DNA of 64,000 nt from assembly GCA_040367435.1 (NCBI GenBank), contig BAABWY010000001.1:434001-498000 (forward strand). The letters run 5' to 3'. Below, one piece after another: positions 33,719 through 43,169 of this stretch. How positions within the stretch are numbered: the stretch's first letter is position 1; every line of letters begins with the position of its first letter. This stretch comes from Hyphomicrobiales bacterium 4NK60-0047b. GTDB taxonomy: Bacteria > Pseudomonadota > Alphaproteobacteria > Rhizobiales > HXMU1428-3. The notes under the pieces are model-generated. The model was not told the origin of the DNA. It did not search any database and saw only the letters and a program-made list of their open reading frames with translations. The translations under genes and the position numbers were made by a program.

Positions 33719-35367
33719 TGTTCGGGCAGGACTATATAGACTACAGCGATAAATCAATAACATATGAAGCAGTGGTATACCCGCGTGTATCAGACCCAAA
33801 ACAAGTTAAGAAAGGCAGTGGCTTGAGGTCTCAAGAGGTACGCGGAAAAGAGTATGCCAAGTTCCTTGGCATCCCTGTTGTCAAAACATTTAAGGAAAAG
33901 GGGTTTTCCGGCAAATTGCTGGATCGGCCAGAAATGCTCAAACTTCTAGAGTTCATAAGCAAGCCTCCAACAGGCGTGCGCTATGTCGTTATCATTGACG
34001 AGATTAGCCGTCTTGCCAGAGACTACCGTATTCACTTTGATTTACGCGAAGCAATTGAACAGCGTGGTGCATTGCTCGATAGTCCTACAACAAACTTTAA
34101 AGCCATACGCGATGCAGACAGTAATTATGTCGAAGGCATTCAAGCGTTAGGCGCTCAACACTTTCGGGAAAAGAACGCTGAGACAGCCCGCAACCGCAAA
34201 TGGGCGCGGCTTATGGATGGCTATTGGCCTTATAAAGCCCCCATTGGCTATAAATATAAAATGTCCAAGGCTCACGGTAATATTCTGGTGAAGGATGAAC
34301 CGCAAGCCTCAATTCTTGCTGAGGCCTTTGAAGGTTTTGCATCAGGGTATTTTTCTACTCAGGTTGAAGTCAGGCGTTTTCTTGAAAATCACCCTGATTT
34401 TAAAGGCAAGCGCCCTGATGGAACCTTAAGAGATCAAAGGGTTATAGACCTTATCACCCATCCGATTTATGCAGGATACATTCAATGCCCTAAGCTTGGC
34501 ATTCCCTTAAAGAAAGGCAAGCATAAGCCTCTGATATCTTATGCGACCTTTGAAAAGATGAAAAAACGCAGAGAAGGAAATGCTGTTGCTCCGGCACGTA
34601 AGGATATTCATGTTGATTTTCCGCTGCGCGGTTTCGTAACCTGCGGGGATTGCGGAAAGCCTTTGCGTTCTTGTTGGTCGAAGGGGCAGTATAAGCACTA
34701 TGCCTATTATCTGTGTCAAACAAAGGGTTGTGAAAGCTATGGCAAATCCATCCGGCAGCATAAAATTGAAGGAGAGTTTGAAGCTCTGCTAAAAGATATG
34801 CGCCCGACCAAAGGACTTGTAACAATCATCAGGAATATGTTTAGTGAGGCATGGAACCAGCGGCTTGCACAAACTAATGAAATCCGAAAATCCCTGCACC
34901 GGGACATTCTGAAGCTCGAAAAACAGATTGATGGTTTTCTCGATCGTCTTGTCGAAACAACAAGTCCAACCGCCGTCAAAGCGTATGAACGAAAAATAGA
35001 AAAGTTGGAAAAAGAGAAGCTTTTAACCTCTGAAAAACTGGAAAAAAGCGGCACTCCAAAAGTACCAGCAACCGACATGCTAGAACTTTCTCTTAAATTC
35101 CTGTCAAACCCTTGTAAAATATGGAATTCTGGTGACATAAATTTGCAAAAACTAGTGCTCAGACTGGTCTTTTCAGAGCGTTTACCTTACCACCGGAATG
35201 AAGGATATAGAACTCCGCAAGTCACTGTTCCATTTGAACTTTTTAGTTCTTTTGATGAAAATTGCCAAATGGTGCGGCCGAGAAGACTCGAACTTCCACC
35301 CGTGTTACCGGACAGCGACCTCAACGCTGCGCGTCTACCAGTTCCGCCACGGCCGCACAATAAGTAA
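33718..35367 (+). CDS. Large serine recombinase
   Basis: 549 residues. The resolvase-type catalytic domain has YPRVSDPKQ with nucleophile S25, the RQ-type SQEVRGKEYAKF helix and DEISRLARDY. The central recombinase domain and a zinc ribbon (FVTCGDCGKPL ... YYLCQTKGC) follow, then a coiled coil (about 385-445). The last ~30 codons (from MVRPRRLELPP on) are the antisense reading of tRNA-Leu, so the stop codon lies in the chromosome and the C-terminal tail depends on integration. It would integrate and excise the element at the tRNA 3' end. Confidence 0.92.
   Translation: MFGQDYIDYSDKSITYEAVVYPRVSDPKQVKKGSGLRSQEVRGKEYAKFLGIPVVKTFKEKGFSGKLLDRPEMLKLLEFISKPPTGVRYVVIIDEISRLARDYRIHFDLREAIEQRGALLDSPTTNFKAIRDADSNYVEGIQALGAQHFREKNAETARNRKWARLMDGYWPYKAPIGYKYKMSKAHGNILVKDEPQASILAEAFEGFASGYFSTQVEVRRFLENHPDFKGKRPDGTLRDQRVIDLITHPIYAGYIQCPKLGIPLKKGKHKPLISYATFEKMKKRREGNAVAPARKDIHVDFPLRGFVTCGDCGKPLRSCWSKGQYKHYAYYLCQTKGCESYGKSIRQHKIEGEFEALLKDMRPTKGLVTIIRNMFSEAWNQRLAQTNEIRKSLHRDILKLEKQIDGFLDRLVETTSPTAVKAYERKIEKLEKEKLLTSEKLEKSGTPKVPATDMLELSLKFLSNPCKIWNSGDINLQKLVLRLVFSERLPYHRNEGYRTPQVTVPFELFSSFDENCQMVRPRRLELPPVLPDSDLNAARLPVPPRPHNK
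35267..35277 (+). other. Candidate right attachment-site core
   Basis: AAATGGTGCGG spans the CCA end of tRNA-Leu and 3 flanking bases; identical to 13631-13641. The recombinase reading frame crosses it. Confidence 0.55.
35270..35356 (-). tRNA. tRNA-Leu (anticodon GAG)
   Basis: 87 bases including an encoded CCA. The acceptor stem GCGGCCG pairs with CGGCCGC, followed by A and CCA. The anticodon arm is CAGCG-TTGAGGT-CGCTG, giving anticodon GAG. A long variable arm (GTCCGGTAACACGG region) is typical of class II tRNA-Leu, and the T-loop is TTCGAGT. The gene is intact, so the insertion at its 3' side has restored the end. Its 3' end points into the element. Confidence 0.93.
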
Positions 35368-35478
35368 AGGCTGGTAGGTTTACTTAAGTAGTAAACTCCC
35401 TTACTGAGAAAAAGACATTTAACAAACCTGCCCAATGAAGGCAAGAGCTTTTTATTTGGAAAAATCGAAAAGAAAAAC

Positions 35479-35721
35479 CTAAGCCGCCATATCGCTCAGG
35501 TTATATTTTTGAGTGATTTCAACCGTAATACGGTCTCCCTCAACAATAACCTCACCGCGACCAATTGGCACCATATTCGCTAGAATTTCAACTTCATCAT
35601 TCACGTTGGCTTCAAGTTCAATCACAGCGCCGCGCCCCATGCGCAAGAGATGGTTGATCGGCATAGTCCGCCGCCCAATCACAACACTTAACTCAATTTC
35701 CACACCAGAAATGGGAGCCAT
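35479..35721 (-). CDS. fliN: Flagellar motor switch protein FliN (SpoA domain)
   Basis: 80 residues, a single SpoA (FliN/FliM C-terminal) domain: VEIELSVVIGRRTMPINHLL, then RMGRGAVIELEANVNDEVEI, then VPIGRGEVIVEGDRITVEIT, the classical FliN pattern. It would sit in the flagellar C-ring and help CheY-controlled switching. It lacks the N-terminal extension of longer FliN proteins. No other flagellar gene is within the window, so it is separated from its usual cluster or is a second copy. Confidence 0.85.
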   Translation of the reverse strand: MAPISGVEIELSVVIGRRTMPINHLLRMGRGAVIELEANVNDEVEILANMVPIGRGEVIVEGDRITVEITQKYNLSDMAA

Positions 35722-35933
35722 AACGAAAAGTCCTCAAACAAATCAGTTTATAATTTTTAAAATAAGAAAACCTTATAAAGGCTTCTCAACCATAGCATTA
35801 ACGAAAGTACCAACGAATTTTATGTGTCTTTAAAACCAAATAACGAGTATGAGTTACCCAGCATGTTTGACTGAAAGGCTATAGTTCTATATTCCGAGTC
35901 AGTAATCTAATTGTGTTGGAGCTTAGTTACCGA

Positions 35934-36596
35934 ATGGTAAACAAAACAGATATTGAATGTGATGTTCACTGGAAAATCAGCAATTTTCCGGTTCCATACC
36001 CCGATGCCCTTGAATTTATGGAAAAAAGAGTAGAACAAATCCATAAAGGCGAGAAATCAGAGTGTATTTGGCTCCTAGAACACCCACCTCTATATACAGC
36101 AGGCACAAGCGCAGAAGAAAAAGACCTCCTAACACCAAATCGTTTTCCCGTTTATCAAACCGGAAGAGGCGGCGAGTATACCTATCATGGTCCAGGGCAA
36201 ATAATTGCCTATATCATGCTCGATCTAAACAAGCGCAAAAAAGATGTCCGTTGGTTTATTCATGAAGTTGAAGGCTGGATCATAGATATCTGCTCGGAAT
36301 TCGATATCGAGTGCACCAGAAGAGAAGGCCGCGTTGGGTTATGGGTCCCTCAACCACAAAGAGGACCGGACATCGATGATAAAATAGCAGCCATCGGCAT
36401 TCGCCTGCGCAAATGGGTCAGCTTTCACGGGCTAAGTTTAAACCTCGAACCAAATCTAGAGCACTTTAATGGCATCGTCCCGTGCGGCATTAAAGAACAC
36501 GGAATAACGAGTTTTAAAAAGCTAAACACTGCCTACACAGAAGACAAAATAGTAAAAGCCTTCAAAACTCATTTTGAAAGCCATTTCAAAGCTTAA
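35934..36596 (+). CDS. lipB: Octanoyltransferase LipB
   Basis: 220 residues from ATG 35934 (a GTG at 35913 is also in frame). Family blocks are WLLEHPPLYTAGTSAEEKDL, the substrate-binding RGGEYTYHGPGQIIAYIMLD, the lysine in DDKIAAIGIRLRKWVSFHG, and the catalytic Cys in GIVPCGI. LipB moves octanoate from acyl carrier protein to lipoyl domains for LipA to convert to lipoate. This is the housekeeping lipoylation route, in addition to the ligase-like protein at 1056-1832. Confidence 0.93.
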   Translation: MVNKTDIECDVHWKISNFPVPYPDALEFMEKRVEQIHKGEKSECIWLLEHPPLYTAGTSAEEKDLLTPNRFPVYQTGRGGEYTYHGPGQIIAYIMLDLNKRKKDVRWFIHEVEGWIIDICSEFDIECTRREGRVGLWVPQPQRGPDIDDKIAAIGIRLRKWVSFHGLSLNLEPNLEHFNGIVPCGIKEHGITSFKKLNTAYTEDKIVKAFKTHFESHFKA

Positions 36597-36612
36597 AAGA
36601 AAACAAATGAAA

Positions 36613-37173
36613 TTATTCCATACAGCCAATTAAAGCTATCGCCCGTTCATCTCCAGAAATGTGCATTCTTGAAGCCTGTGCATATTTGCGCATATCAGTC
36701 TGAACATCAGCCACATCTTTTAATGTAAACATACCACTACGAATAAGAGAACGGATCGCATAGCAATCAGCTTCTTGTTCAGCTGTTTGCCCTGGCAGAC
36801 GAAAGTAAAGGTGACCTAAAACATGGTGACCACATTCATGCGCAATAAAAAACAATTGCGAAGCTTTGGATAATTTTGACAAACGCCGAATATTCAAAAT
36901 AGTCATCGGTCCCATAGCAACACCACGATGGCGCATCAAATCAGAAAACGCAACATCACTTAAACTATCATTTCTGACATGAAGCACAGGCCGACTGTAA
37001 TAATCTGTGCAACGGCTATCTAGGTATTTATGGCTAGGTAGCTGTTTGATTTGCCCCTGATTGATCTGATGACTAGATGGTTTTCTGACCTGATACTTAA
37101 CTTGTGAAAATACTGCTGGGATACTAACAAAGGACAGACATAGAAACAGAACAAAGGTGGTTTTAAATTTCAT
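36613..37173 (-). CDS. Secreted zincin-type metalloprotease-like protein
   Basis: 186 residues with a signal peptide (MKFKTTFVLFLCLSF..FS). The zinc motif is HECGHHVLGH (HExxH) followed by a downstream EQEADCYAIRSL that supplies the third ligand, a gluzincin-like/M48-like arrangement. The domain is small and has no membrane anchor beyond the signal. Cysteines in the mature part may form a disulfide. Substrate unknown. Confidence 0.72.
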   Translation of the reverse strand: MKFKTTFVLFLCLSFVSIPAVFSQVKYQVRKPSSHQINQGQIKQLPSHKYLDSRCTDYYSRPVLHVRNDSLSDVAFSDLMRHRGVAMGPMTILNIRRLSKLSKASQLFFIAHECGHHVLGHLYFRLPGQTAEQEADCYAIRSLIRSGMFTLKDVADVQTDMRKYAQASRMHISGDERAIALIGCME

Positions 37174-37300
37174 TACGAAGCAGTCTCCTTTAATAAATTA
37201 AAGTTTCACTCCCTGCTTTCATGATGACATTAGTTCTGTTTATATGTCAAATCAGCATAAATTTATCTGTAAAAACAATCTTACTTATGCAAATCGCTAC

Positions 37301-39316
37301 TTATTCAAACTCCATGATTACAGCATCAACGGCAAGACTATCACCAGCTTCTGCATTAATTTTGGTAACAACAGTATCTCTCTCAGCTTTAAGGATGTTT
37401 TCCATCTTCATTGCTTCAACGATACAAAGTGATTGACCAGCCTTCACTTCTTCGCCTTCTTCAACCATGATATTCACAACCAAACCAGGCATCGGACATA
37501 AAAGCAGCTTAGATGTGTCTGGCGCGACTTTAATAGGCATCAAAGCAGCAAGCTCAGCTTCACGTTTCGTATAAACAAAGGCTGGAGAAGTGACACCCGA
37601 ATAAGAAAGCTCATAGCCATTATCAATTGCGCGAACTTGGACAGCAACATCTTTGCCATTTACTGAACCAACCCACAAAGGTTCACCAAACCACCAATTC
37701 GAAGAAACTGAAACAGCCTCTGCCTTCTCGCCTTTGAAATGAATAGTCAAGTCATCAGTCTCTGGTGCAACTTGCTCCACTGTTAACTCTTGGCGAACGT
37801 CTGAGATTAGTACAACTCTATCTTCGGCAAAAACAACAGGTCGCCCTTCCATCTGATCAGAAATATGGCGGCGGCGAGTATTACCAAGATAATCAATCGC
37901 AGCAGCAACACATGATAAAACTTTAAGCTCTTCACCTTCAGGCGCACGGGGCTCAAATCCATCCGGATATTCATCAGCAATAAAGCTGGTTGAGATATTT
38001 CCAGTCACCCAGCGCTCATGCTGCATAATCGCACTCAAAAATGGAATATTATGCTGAATACCGTCAATATAAAAACGATCAAGTGCGCCGGCCATATGTT
38101 CAATAGCTTCAGCGCGTGTTGGAGCATGGGTGATAAGCTTTGCGATCATCGGATCGTAAAACATTGAAATTTCACCCCCCTCATAAACACCCGTATCATT
38201 TCGAATAGTTAAACCACCTTCTGTGCTTTCAACTGGTGGTTGATAACGAACCAAACGACCAATAGAAGGTAAGAAATTACGATAAGGGTCTTCCGCATAA
38301 ATCCGGCTTTCAATTGACCAACCATCAATTTTCACATCAGATTGAGCGATCTCAAGTTTTTCACCAGCCGCTACTTTGATCATCTGTTCGACCAAATCAA
38401 CACCAGTGATCAATTCAGTAACCGGATGCTCAACTTGCAAACGTGTATTCATTTCAAGGAAATAGAAGTTACGGTCTTTATCGACGATAAATTCAACAGT
38501 ACCGGCACTTTCATAATCAACAGCCTTAGACAAAGCAACAGACTGCTTGCCCATTTCCTTGCGGGTCGCTTCATCTAGAAACGAACTTGGCGCTTCTTCC
38601 AAAACCTTTTGGTTCCGGCGTTGAATAGAACATTCCCGCTCGTTCAGATAAATTACATTGCCATGCTTATCAGCTAAAACCTGAATTTCAATGTGGCGCG
38701 GCTCAACAATAAATTTTTCAATAAAAATTCGATCGTCACCAAAACTCGACATCGCCTCAGACTTCGACGCATTAAAACCCTCTTCAACTTCGTCAACAGA
38801 ATTGGCAATACGCATGCCCTTACCGCCGCCGCCAGCAGAAGCTTTAATCATCACCGGGTAACCAATGTCATTCGCAATCTTGATAGCTTCTTCAGCCGTT
38901 TCAATTTCACCCATATAACCAGGGACAGTGTTCACCTTAGCGTCATTCGCAAACTTCTTGGATTCAATCTTGTCACCCATCACTTCGATGGCTTTAACAT
39001 TCGGCCCAATAAATGCGATGCCAGCCTTCTCCAAAGCTTTAGCAAAATCAGCATTTTCAGATAAAAATCCATAACCAGGGTGTATAGCTTCTGCACCGGT
39101 TTCTTTAGCCGCAGCAATAATCTTCTCAGGTAAAAGATAACTCTCAGAAGCCGCCGAACTACCAACATGAACAGCTTCATCCGCCATTTCCACATGCAAC
39201 GCTTGGCGATCAGCATCAGAATAAACAGCCACAGTGGCTATACCCATTTTTTTAGCTGTTTTAATGACGCGGCAAGCAATTTCACCACGATTGGCTATAA
39301 GGATTTTTTTGAACAT
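37301..39316 (-). CDS. pccA: Propionyl/acetyl-CoA carboxylase alpha subunit (biotin carboxylase + BCCP)
   Basis: 671 residues, normal for PccA. The biotin carboxylase domain starts MFKKILIANRGEIACRVIKT and contains the ATP-binding GGGGKGMRI loop and the catalytic region around MNTRLQVEHPVTE. A PccA-type linker (BT domain) follows, then the biotinyl domain with EAMKMEN near the end. With PccB (43170-44702) it carboxylates propionyl-CoA to methylmalonyl-CoA. The two genes are separated here by the hscC/J-protein pair. Repeats of a hairpin family lie in its upstream region. Confidence 0.92.
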   Translation of the reverse strand: MFKKILIANRGEIACRVIKTAKKMGIATVAVYSDADRQALHVEMADEAVHVGSSAASESYLLPEKIIAAAKETGAEAIHPGYGFLSENADFAKALEKAGIAFIGPNVKAIEVMGDKIESKKFANDAKVNTVPGYMGEIETAEEAIKIANDIGYPVMIKASAGGGGKGMRIANSVDEVEEGFNASKSEAMSSFGDDRIFIEKFIVEPRHIEIQVLADKHGNVIYLNERECSIQRRNQKVLEEAPSSFLDEATRKEMGKQSVALSKAVDYESAGTVEFIVDKDRNFYFLEMNTRLQVEHPVTELITGVDLVEQMIKVAAGEKLEIAQSDVKIDGWSIESRIYAEDPYRNFLPSIGRLVRYQPPVESTEGGLTIRNDTGVYEGGEISMFYDPMIAKLITHAPTRAEAIEHMAGALDRFYIDGIQHNIPFLSAIMQHERWVTGNISTSFIADEYPDGFEPRAPEGEELKVLSCVAAAIDYLGNTRRRHISDQMEGRPVVFAEDRVVLISDVRQELTVEQVAPETDDLTIHFKGEKAEAVSVSSNWWFGEPLWVGSVNGKDVAVQVRAIDNGYELSYSGVTSPAFVYTKREAELAALMPIKVAPDTSKLLLCPMPGLVVNIMVEEGEEVKAGQSLCIVEAMKMENILKAERDTVVTKINAEAGDSLAVDAVIMEFE

Positions 39317-39372
39317 ATTTTTCGACTTTTTCTTTTTCTAGTTAAGCGAGTGCTTGCGACGGTTGCCCTTCT

Positions 39373-39518
39373 GGATGCTTTCCGAGCATCTGAAAGAAAT
39401 AAAAGGCAACTGAAGGAGCCTTAAAAAACAAACATCTGAAGCACAACTAATGCGGATGCTGATGGGCATCTGAAGCACAGCTAATGCGGATGCTGGTGGG
39501 CATCTGAAGCACAACTAA
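39373..39518 (-). repeat. Tandem 34-bp repeats with hairpins upstream of pccA
   Basis: Two full 34-base units (39433-39466, 39467-39500) and a third partial unit (39501-39518) differ at only a few positions. Each carries GGATGC..GCATCTGAAG, which folds as a hairpin. A related hairpin GGATGCT-ttccg-AGCATC lies at 39373-39390 inside a GTTGCC/GGCAAC pair. The same core recurs at 62764-62877. The remaining part of the 39317-39682 gap is AT-rich without genes. Confidence 0.8.
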
Positions 39519-39682
39519 ATTGCATGATATTCGTGTTTTTTATCACATATACCGTGTCTCTTTTAAACATAGTTTGTAAGAGGAACAAGCACTCTACTTA
39601 AATTTTCTTATAAAGAATTAAAAAAAGAGAGCCAATAAAACGATTCAGGCTATTTTTGCATAATTTTCTTAGTCCTTAAGGA

Positions 39683-41119
39683 CTATATTATTAAGCGATA
39701 GATGATTGATGCAATTAAACCTATTCCTGCCATTCCAACAATAAAATCAAATAAAGCCTTAAAACCACCGCGACCAATAGTGGCTAATTTTTTCAGTTTT
39801 TCTTCTTTATTTAGTTTTTCATCATTTTGTAAATCTTGAAGACTACTAGCAAGGGTCGTCACAACCAATTTTCTCCCATAAATTCCAACAATAACATGCA
39901 CGGAAACAATCATTAAAATTCCCAAAACACTGGCAATCAAGCTGGGGCTGGTCAAACCATAATGCAAGACAATCAGCGCCATAATATAAAACATGCCAGC
40001 CAACGCTTCTAACCCATCATTGCATCTATGAGCTAACCACAATGGCGAAAAGAGAAAGCCAGGCCAACTCCAAGATGGTTTCATCTCCTTCCCTGCAGAA
40101 AGGCTCTTTTCATAGTATCTTTCATAAACACTATCAGACTTACCCAAATAATCTTTAAAGTGTTCAGCCGTTAATAATGGAAAACCAAACGCATCATAAT
40201 ACGTCTCCCCAGCCCCATGAGAAACTCCTACCTCACCATGGCGTAAATAATCCATTAGAACTTCCGATTGGTCGCTAGGTAGAATTGCATAAACTCTCCG
40301 GTCATTCTGCGTCCAACCATATTCTTCATCTAAGTAATAAAGAATATTAAGGCGCGCATCCCGCTTATAAGAACTTTCAACCTTCTCCTCGGTCAAATTG
40401 TCTCCAAGAGCACTTAAAATTTCATATTCAGCATAATTTGAAATATCGAAAGAACACTCACGAACACGATTTACAAATCTTTTCCATTCGGTAGTGTCCC
40501 AAAGCGACCACGGCCCCATTAAATTTTCAATTTCATCATCGAGATGTTCATAGGTAACATCATCAATATCAGTTTCATAAAAACTGAGTTGATCAGAAGC
40601 AGTCTCGCTCTCATCCAGTTCAGTGGTAATCTCTGTGATATTAGAAATGTCAGGATTATTTGAATGAACGTCCCCAGAGGCCACCTCACTTACAGCATCC
40701 TCTTCCTTTAACTCCGTTAAATTAAGCTCAGCTGATGGAGATGTTTTAGCTTCACGTTTAACGTCTTCCTCATCAAGCGTTAAAACATAACTATCCTCAA
40801 TCCGAGGTTCAGCATCATCTAAAGCACGCTCTAAAGTTAAGTTCTCAGCCCCCTGTTCCTCAAGAGACGGTTCTACAGTCGGTGAGAGGTTTTCTTCATT
40901 ATGAGTAGAGCTATCAGAGGTCTCCTCCTCCTCCCAATCATAGTCATAATCAAAATCATACTTAGCTAAATATATAGCCTCGTCGCGCGCTTCTCTGAGA
41001 GTTTGGAAATGTTTCGGGTCTTCATCAGGACGAATGGTTTTGAGCTTTTTAGCATACGCTCGTTTAATCGCGCGCTCATCATCCGTTTTTTCAATGCCCA
41101 ATCTTTCCCAAACATCCAT
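39683..41119 (-). CDS. Atypical J-domain protein with C-terminal membrane domain, partner of HscC
   Basis: 478 residues. The N-terminal J-like domain reads WERLGIEKTDDERAIKRAYA and KKLKTIRPDEDPKHFQTLRE, with RPD in place of the canonical HPD. A long acidic low-complexity region (~60-195) follows, then a region ending in a DUF2628-like membrane part (about 350-478) with three to four hydrophobic segments. It starts 7 bases after hscC ends. In E. coli HscC works with membrane-bound J proteins DjlB/DjlC, so this is most likely the matching co-chaperone. Confidence 0.75.
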   Translation of the reverse strand: MDVWERLGIEKTDDERAIKRAYAKKLKTIRPDEDPKHFQTLREARDEAIYLAKYDFDYDYDWEEEETSDSSTHNEENLSPTVEPSLEEQGAENLTLERALDDAEPRIEDSYVLTLDEEDVKREAKTSPSAELNLTELKEEDAVSEVASGDVHSNNPDISNITEITTELDESETASDQLSFYETDIDDVTYEHLDDEIENLMGPWSLWDTTEWKRFVNRVRECSFDISNYAEYEILSALGDNLTEEKVESSYKRDARLNILYYLDEEYGWTQNDRRVYAILPSDQSEVLMDYLRHGEVGVSHGAGETYYDAFGFPLLTAEHFKDYLGKSDSVYERYYEKSLSAGKEMKPSWSWPGFLFSPLWLAHRCNDGLEALAGMFYIMALIVLHYGLTSPSLIASVLGILMIVSVHVIVGIYGRKLVVTTLASSLQDLQNDEKLNKEEKLKKLATIGRGGFKALFDFIVGMAGIGLIASIIYRLII

Positions 41120-41125
41120 GAAACA

Positions 41126-42829
41126 TCAATCCATATCAAACATGCTATTCTCAAGTTCTGTTAGGCTTTGAGAAAATTGTTCACGAACCTTATCAAGGTC
41201 CCGGTTAGATTGATCGGTAATCGCCTGCTCAAAATCAAGAATGAGCGAACGAACATAATCTCGTTGGGCCTTCAAGCTTTCAGCGTAAATGCGCTCCGCC
41301 TTTGCAATTAGCACCGCATTTTCAGCATGTTCGCGAGGATGTAACTTAATTCCACTTAAAGCTTTAAACCGTTTTTCTAATTCTTCATCAGAAAGATTGG
41401 CTTGGTTTTTAAAAATTTTACGAACAACCTTTTCAGTCGAAAGCGCTTTTACTTCAACTTCAAGCGCTCCATTGATGTCATAAGTAAACCGAACATCAAC
41501 CCCCTCTTTACCAGCTGGTGCCGCCGGCACCTCAACCTTTAAATCTCCTAATAAAATATTATCTTCAGGGCGCATATTCTCCCCTTGATAAATATCCAGG
41601 TTAATCTGCGTTTGCTTATCTCGTATGGTGAAAAATTGCTGACTTTCACTAATCGGCACAACAGCGTTGCGCTCAATAATCGGCACAATCACAAGATTGT
41701 CATAATTGTCATCAACCACAGCAGATGTCCCCAATGTATAAGGGCAAACATCTGTCATAACCACATCTTCAAGTGCTGCATTCCGGGTCTTGAGCCCTGT
41801 TTGAACAGCTGCCCCCAGCGCCACAATTTCATCAGGGTTTAAATGAGACAAGGGTAATTTTTGAAACAAACGCCCAACCATCCGCCGGATCATTGGCATA
41901 CGCGACGCCCCGCCAACCATCACAACATTGTCGATATTTTCAGGCCGCAAAGTCGCATCATTAATCGCCCGCTCCATAGGCACGCGCAAGCGGCGGCGCA
42001 AGGAGCTTGTCAGCTCTTCAAAACGGTCACGGCTAAAAGAACCTTCCAATTTCACATCAGAAATTTGAGCTGAATAAGTCGCCTCTTCTCGAGCCGATAG
42101 ATCTTTTTTAACAAGTTCAGCCAATCGTATTAATTTGTTTTTATCAGAGGCGGATAATTGCTCTAAATCCATCTTGTGATCGGAAGCTAAAGTCTCAAGC
42201 AATAAGTCCCTAAAATCATTACCGCCAAGGAAATTGTCCCCTGCCGTCGCCCGCACCTCCATGACATTGTCATACTTATCCAGAATGGAGACATCAAAGG
42301 TTCCACCGCCAAGGTCAAAAATAAGAAACTGACTTTCATCAACTTCGTTGAGCCCATAAGCCAATGCAGCGGCTGTTGGCTCATTAATCAAACTATCAAC
42401 CTTAAGGCCTGCAAGCTTGCCAGCATCAATCGTTGCTTTGCGTTGAATGTCGTTAAAATAAGCTGGAACAGAAATAATCGCGCCTGTTACATCTTCACCA
42501 AGATGCTGCTCAGCATCTGCTTTTAAAGAGCGGAGTACAAAAGCCGATAATTCTTCAGGACGAAATTGATAGGAATGAGAGCCATCTGCTAATTTAACAA
42601 GGCTTTCACTCCCCATAGTTCGTTTGAAATCAGCAATGGTGAGATGGGGATGTGTAATAAGGCGCTCTTTTGCCGCTTCGCCAATAAGAATATCCCCTAG
42701 ATCATCCACGCCCACAACAGACGGTGTCAAAAAGGATTTGAGCGCATTAGGAATTAATTTGGGGCCATCATCGCTCCAATAAGAAACTAAAGAATTTGTA
42801 GTTCCTAAATCGATACCAACAATAGCCAT
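41126..42829 (-). CDS. hscC: Hsp70-family chaperone HscC
   Basis: 567 residues, typical of HscC and shorter than DnaK (~635). Hsp70 motifs: [15 protein letters not shown], the phosphate loop [28 protein letters not shown], and [17 protein letters not shown]. The substrate-binding part is present but the C-terminal lid is short. The J-like gene 7 bases downstream is its likely co-chaperone. E. coli HscC is a specialised Hsp70 linked to sigma-70 activity and stress; the role here is unknown. Confidence 0.9.
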   Translation of the reverse strand: MAIVGIDLGTTNSLVSYWSDDGPKLIPNALKSFLTPSVVGVDDLGDILIGEAAKERLITHPHLTIADFKRTMGSESLVKLADGSHSYQFRPEELSAFVLRSLKADAEQHLGEDVTGAIISVPAYFNDIQRKATIDAGKLAGLKVDSLINEPTAAALAYGLNEVDESQFLIFDLGGGTFDVSILDKYDNVMEVRATAGDNFLGGNDFRDLLLETLASDHKMDLEQLSASDKNKLIRLAELVKKDLSAREEATYSAQISDVKLEGSFSRDRFEELTSSLRRRLRVPMERAINDATLRPENIDNVVMVGGASRMPMIRRMVGRLFQKLPLSHLNPDEIVALGAAVQTGLKTRNAALEDVVMTDVCPYTLGTSAVVDDNYDNLVIVPIIERNAVVPISESQQFFTIRDKQTQINLDIYQGENMRPEDNILLGDLKVEVPAAPAGKEGVDVRFTYDINGALEVEVKALSTEKVVRKIFKNQANLSDEELEKRFKALSGIKLHPREHAENAVLIAKAERIYAESLKAQRDYVRSLILDFEQAITDQSNRDLDKVREQFSQSLTELENSMFDMD

Positions 42830-43169
42830 TAAACCCTCTTACCCTCTAAATCATCAATAAAAAACTCTAATCTAGTTAAAACGAAGCCGCAAACTCAAAC
42901 AAGAATTCACGGCTCCAATACTTATTCATATAATCGCTACAAAAGGCTAGAGCATGTCATAAAAAATGAAATCAGTAACAATGCTACATAAAACACCTTT
43001 CAGAAGAAGGGAGTGCTCTTCTCCAGAGCACGGACATGGCAGCAAAAGCTGTCCGGCGTAAGCACCATCCCATCGAAGGGCCTGCCGTTTTTCGCGGCAG
43101 AATAGCCCGTGAGATAAAAATAAAGCGTTTCCTTAAATCCAATAAAAAACTAAACGCTCTAACCTCCAA
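42830..43169. other. Gene-free region with three consecutive hairpins downstream of pccB
   Basis: Stems: GTGCTC..GAGCAC (43013-43031), GGCAGC-aaaa-GCTGTC within 43032-43054, and CTGCCG..CGGCAG (43082-43100). They lie in the 3' region of pccB on the minus strand and could act as terminators or stabilisers. The part next to hscC (42830-43012) is AT-rich and probably contains its promoter. Confidence 0.5.

Larger units (their letters stand above)
13631..35277. mobile_element. Integrative mobilizable element in tRNA-Leu(GAG)
   Basis: The boundaries are the 11-bp direct repeat AAATGGTGCGG at 13631-13641 and at 35267-35277, the latter overlapping the 3' end of tRNA-Leu. A large serine recombinase gene lies at the right end and reads into the tRNA. 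Inside are a MobC-like gene, a relaxase-helicase, a coupling protein, ArdA, toxin-antitoxin genes, an EcoRII-type R-M operon and other defence-type genes. There is no VirB/Trb mating-pair apparatus, so transfer would need a helper. The coding direction and base composition change relative to both flanks. Confidence 0.75.

Noticed and set aside
35270-35367. C-terminal tail of the recombinase as a conserved protein domain
   Set aside because: These codons are antisense tRNA-Leu sequence; the similarity to many database proteins would come from tRNA genes.
13549-35367. Prophage
   Set aside because: No capsid, tail, terminase or lysis genes; relaxase and coupling protein identify a conjugative-type element.
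39433-39518. CRISPR array
   Set aside because: The 34-bp repeats follow directly without spacers, and no cas genes are present.
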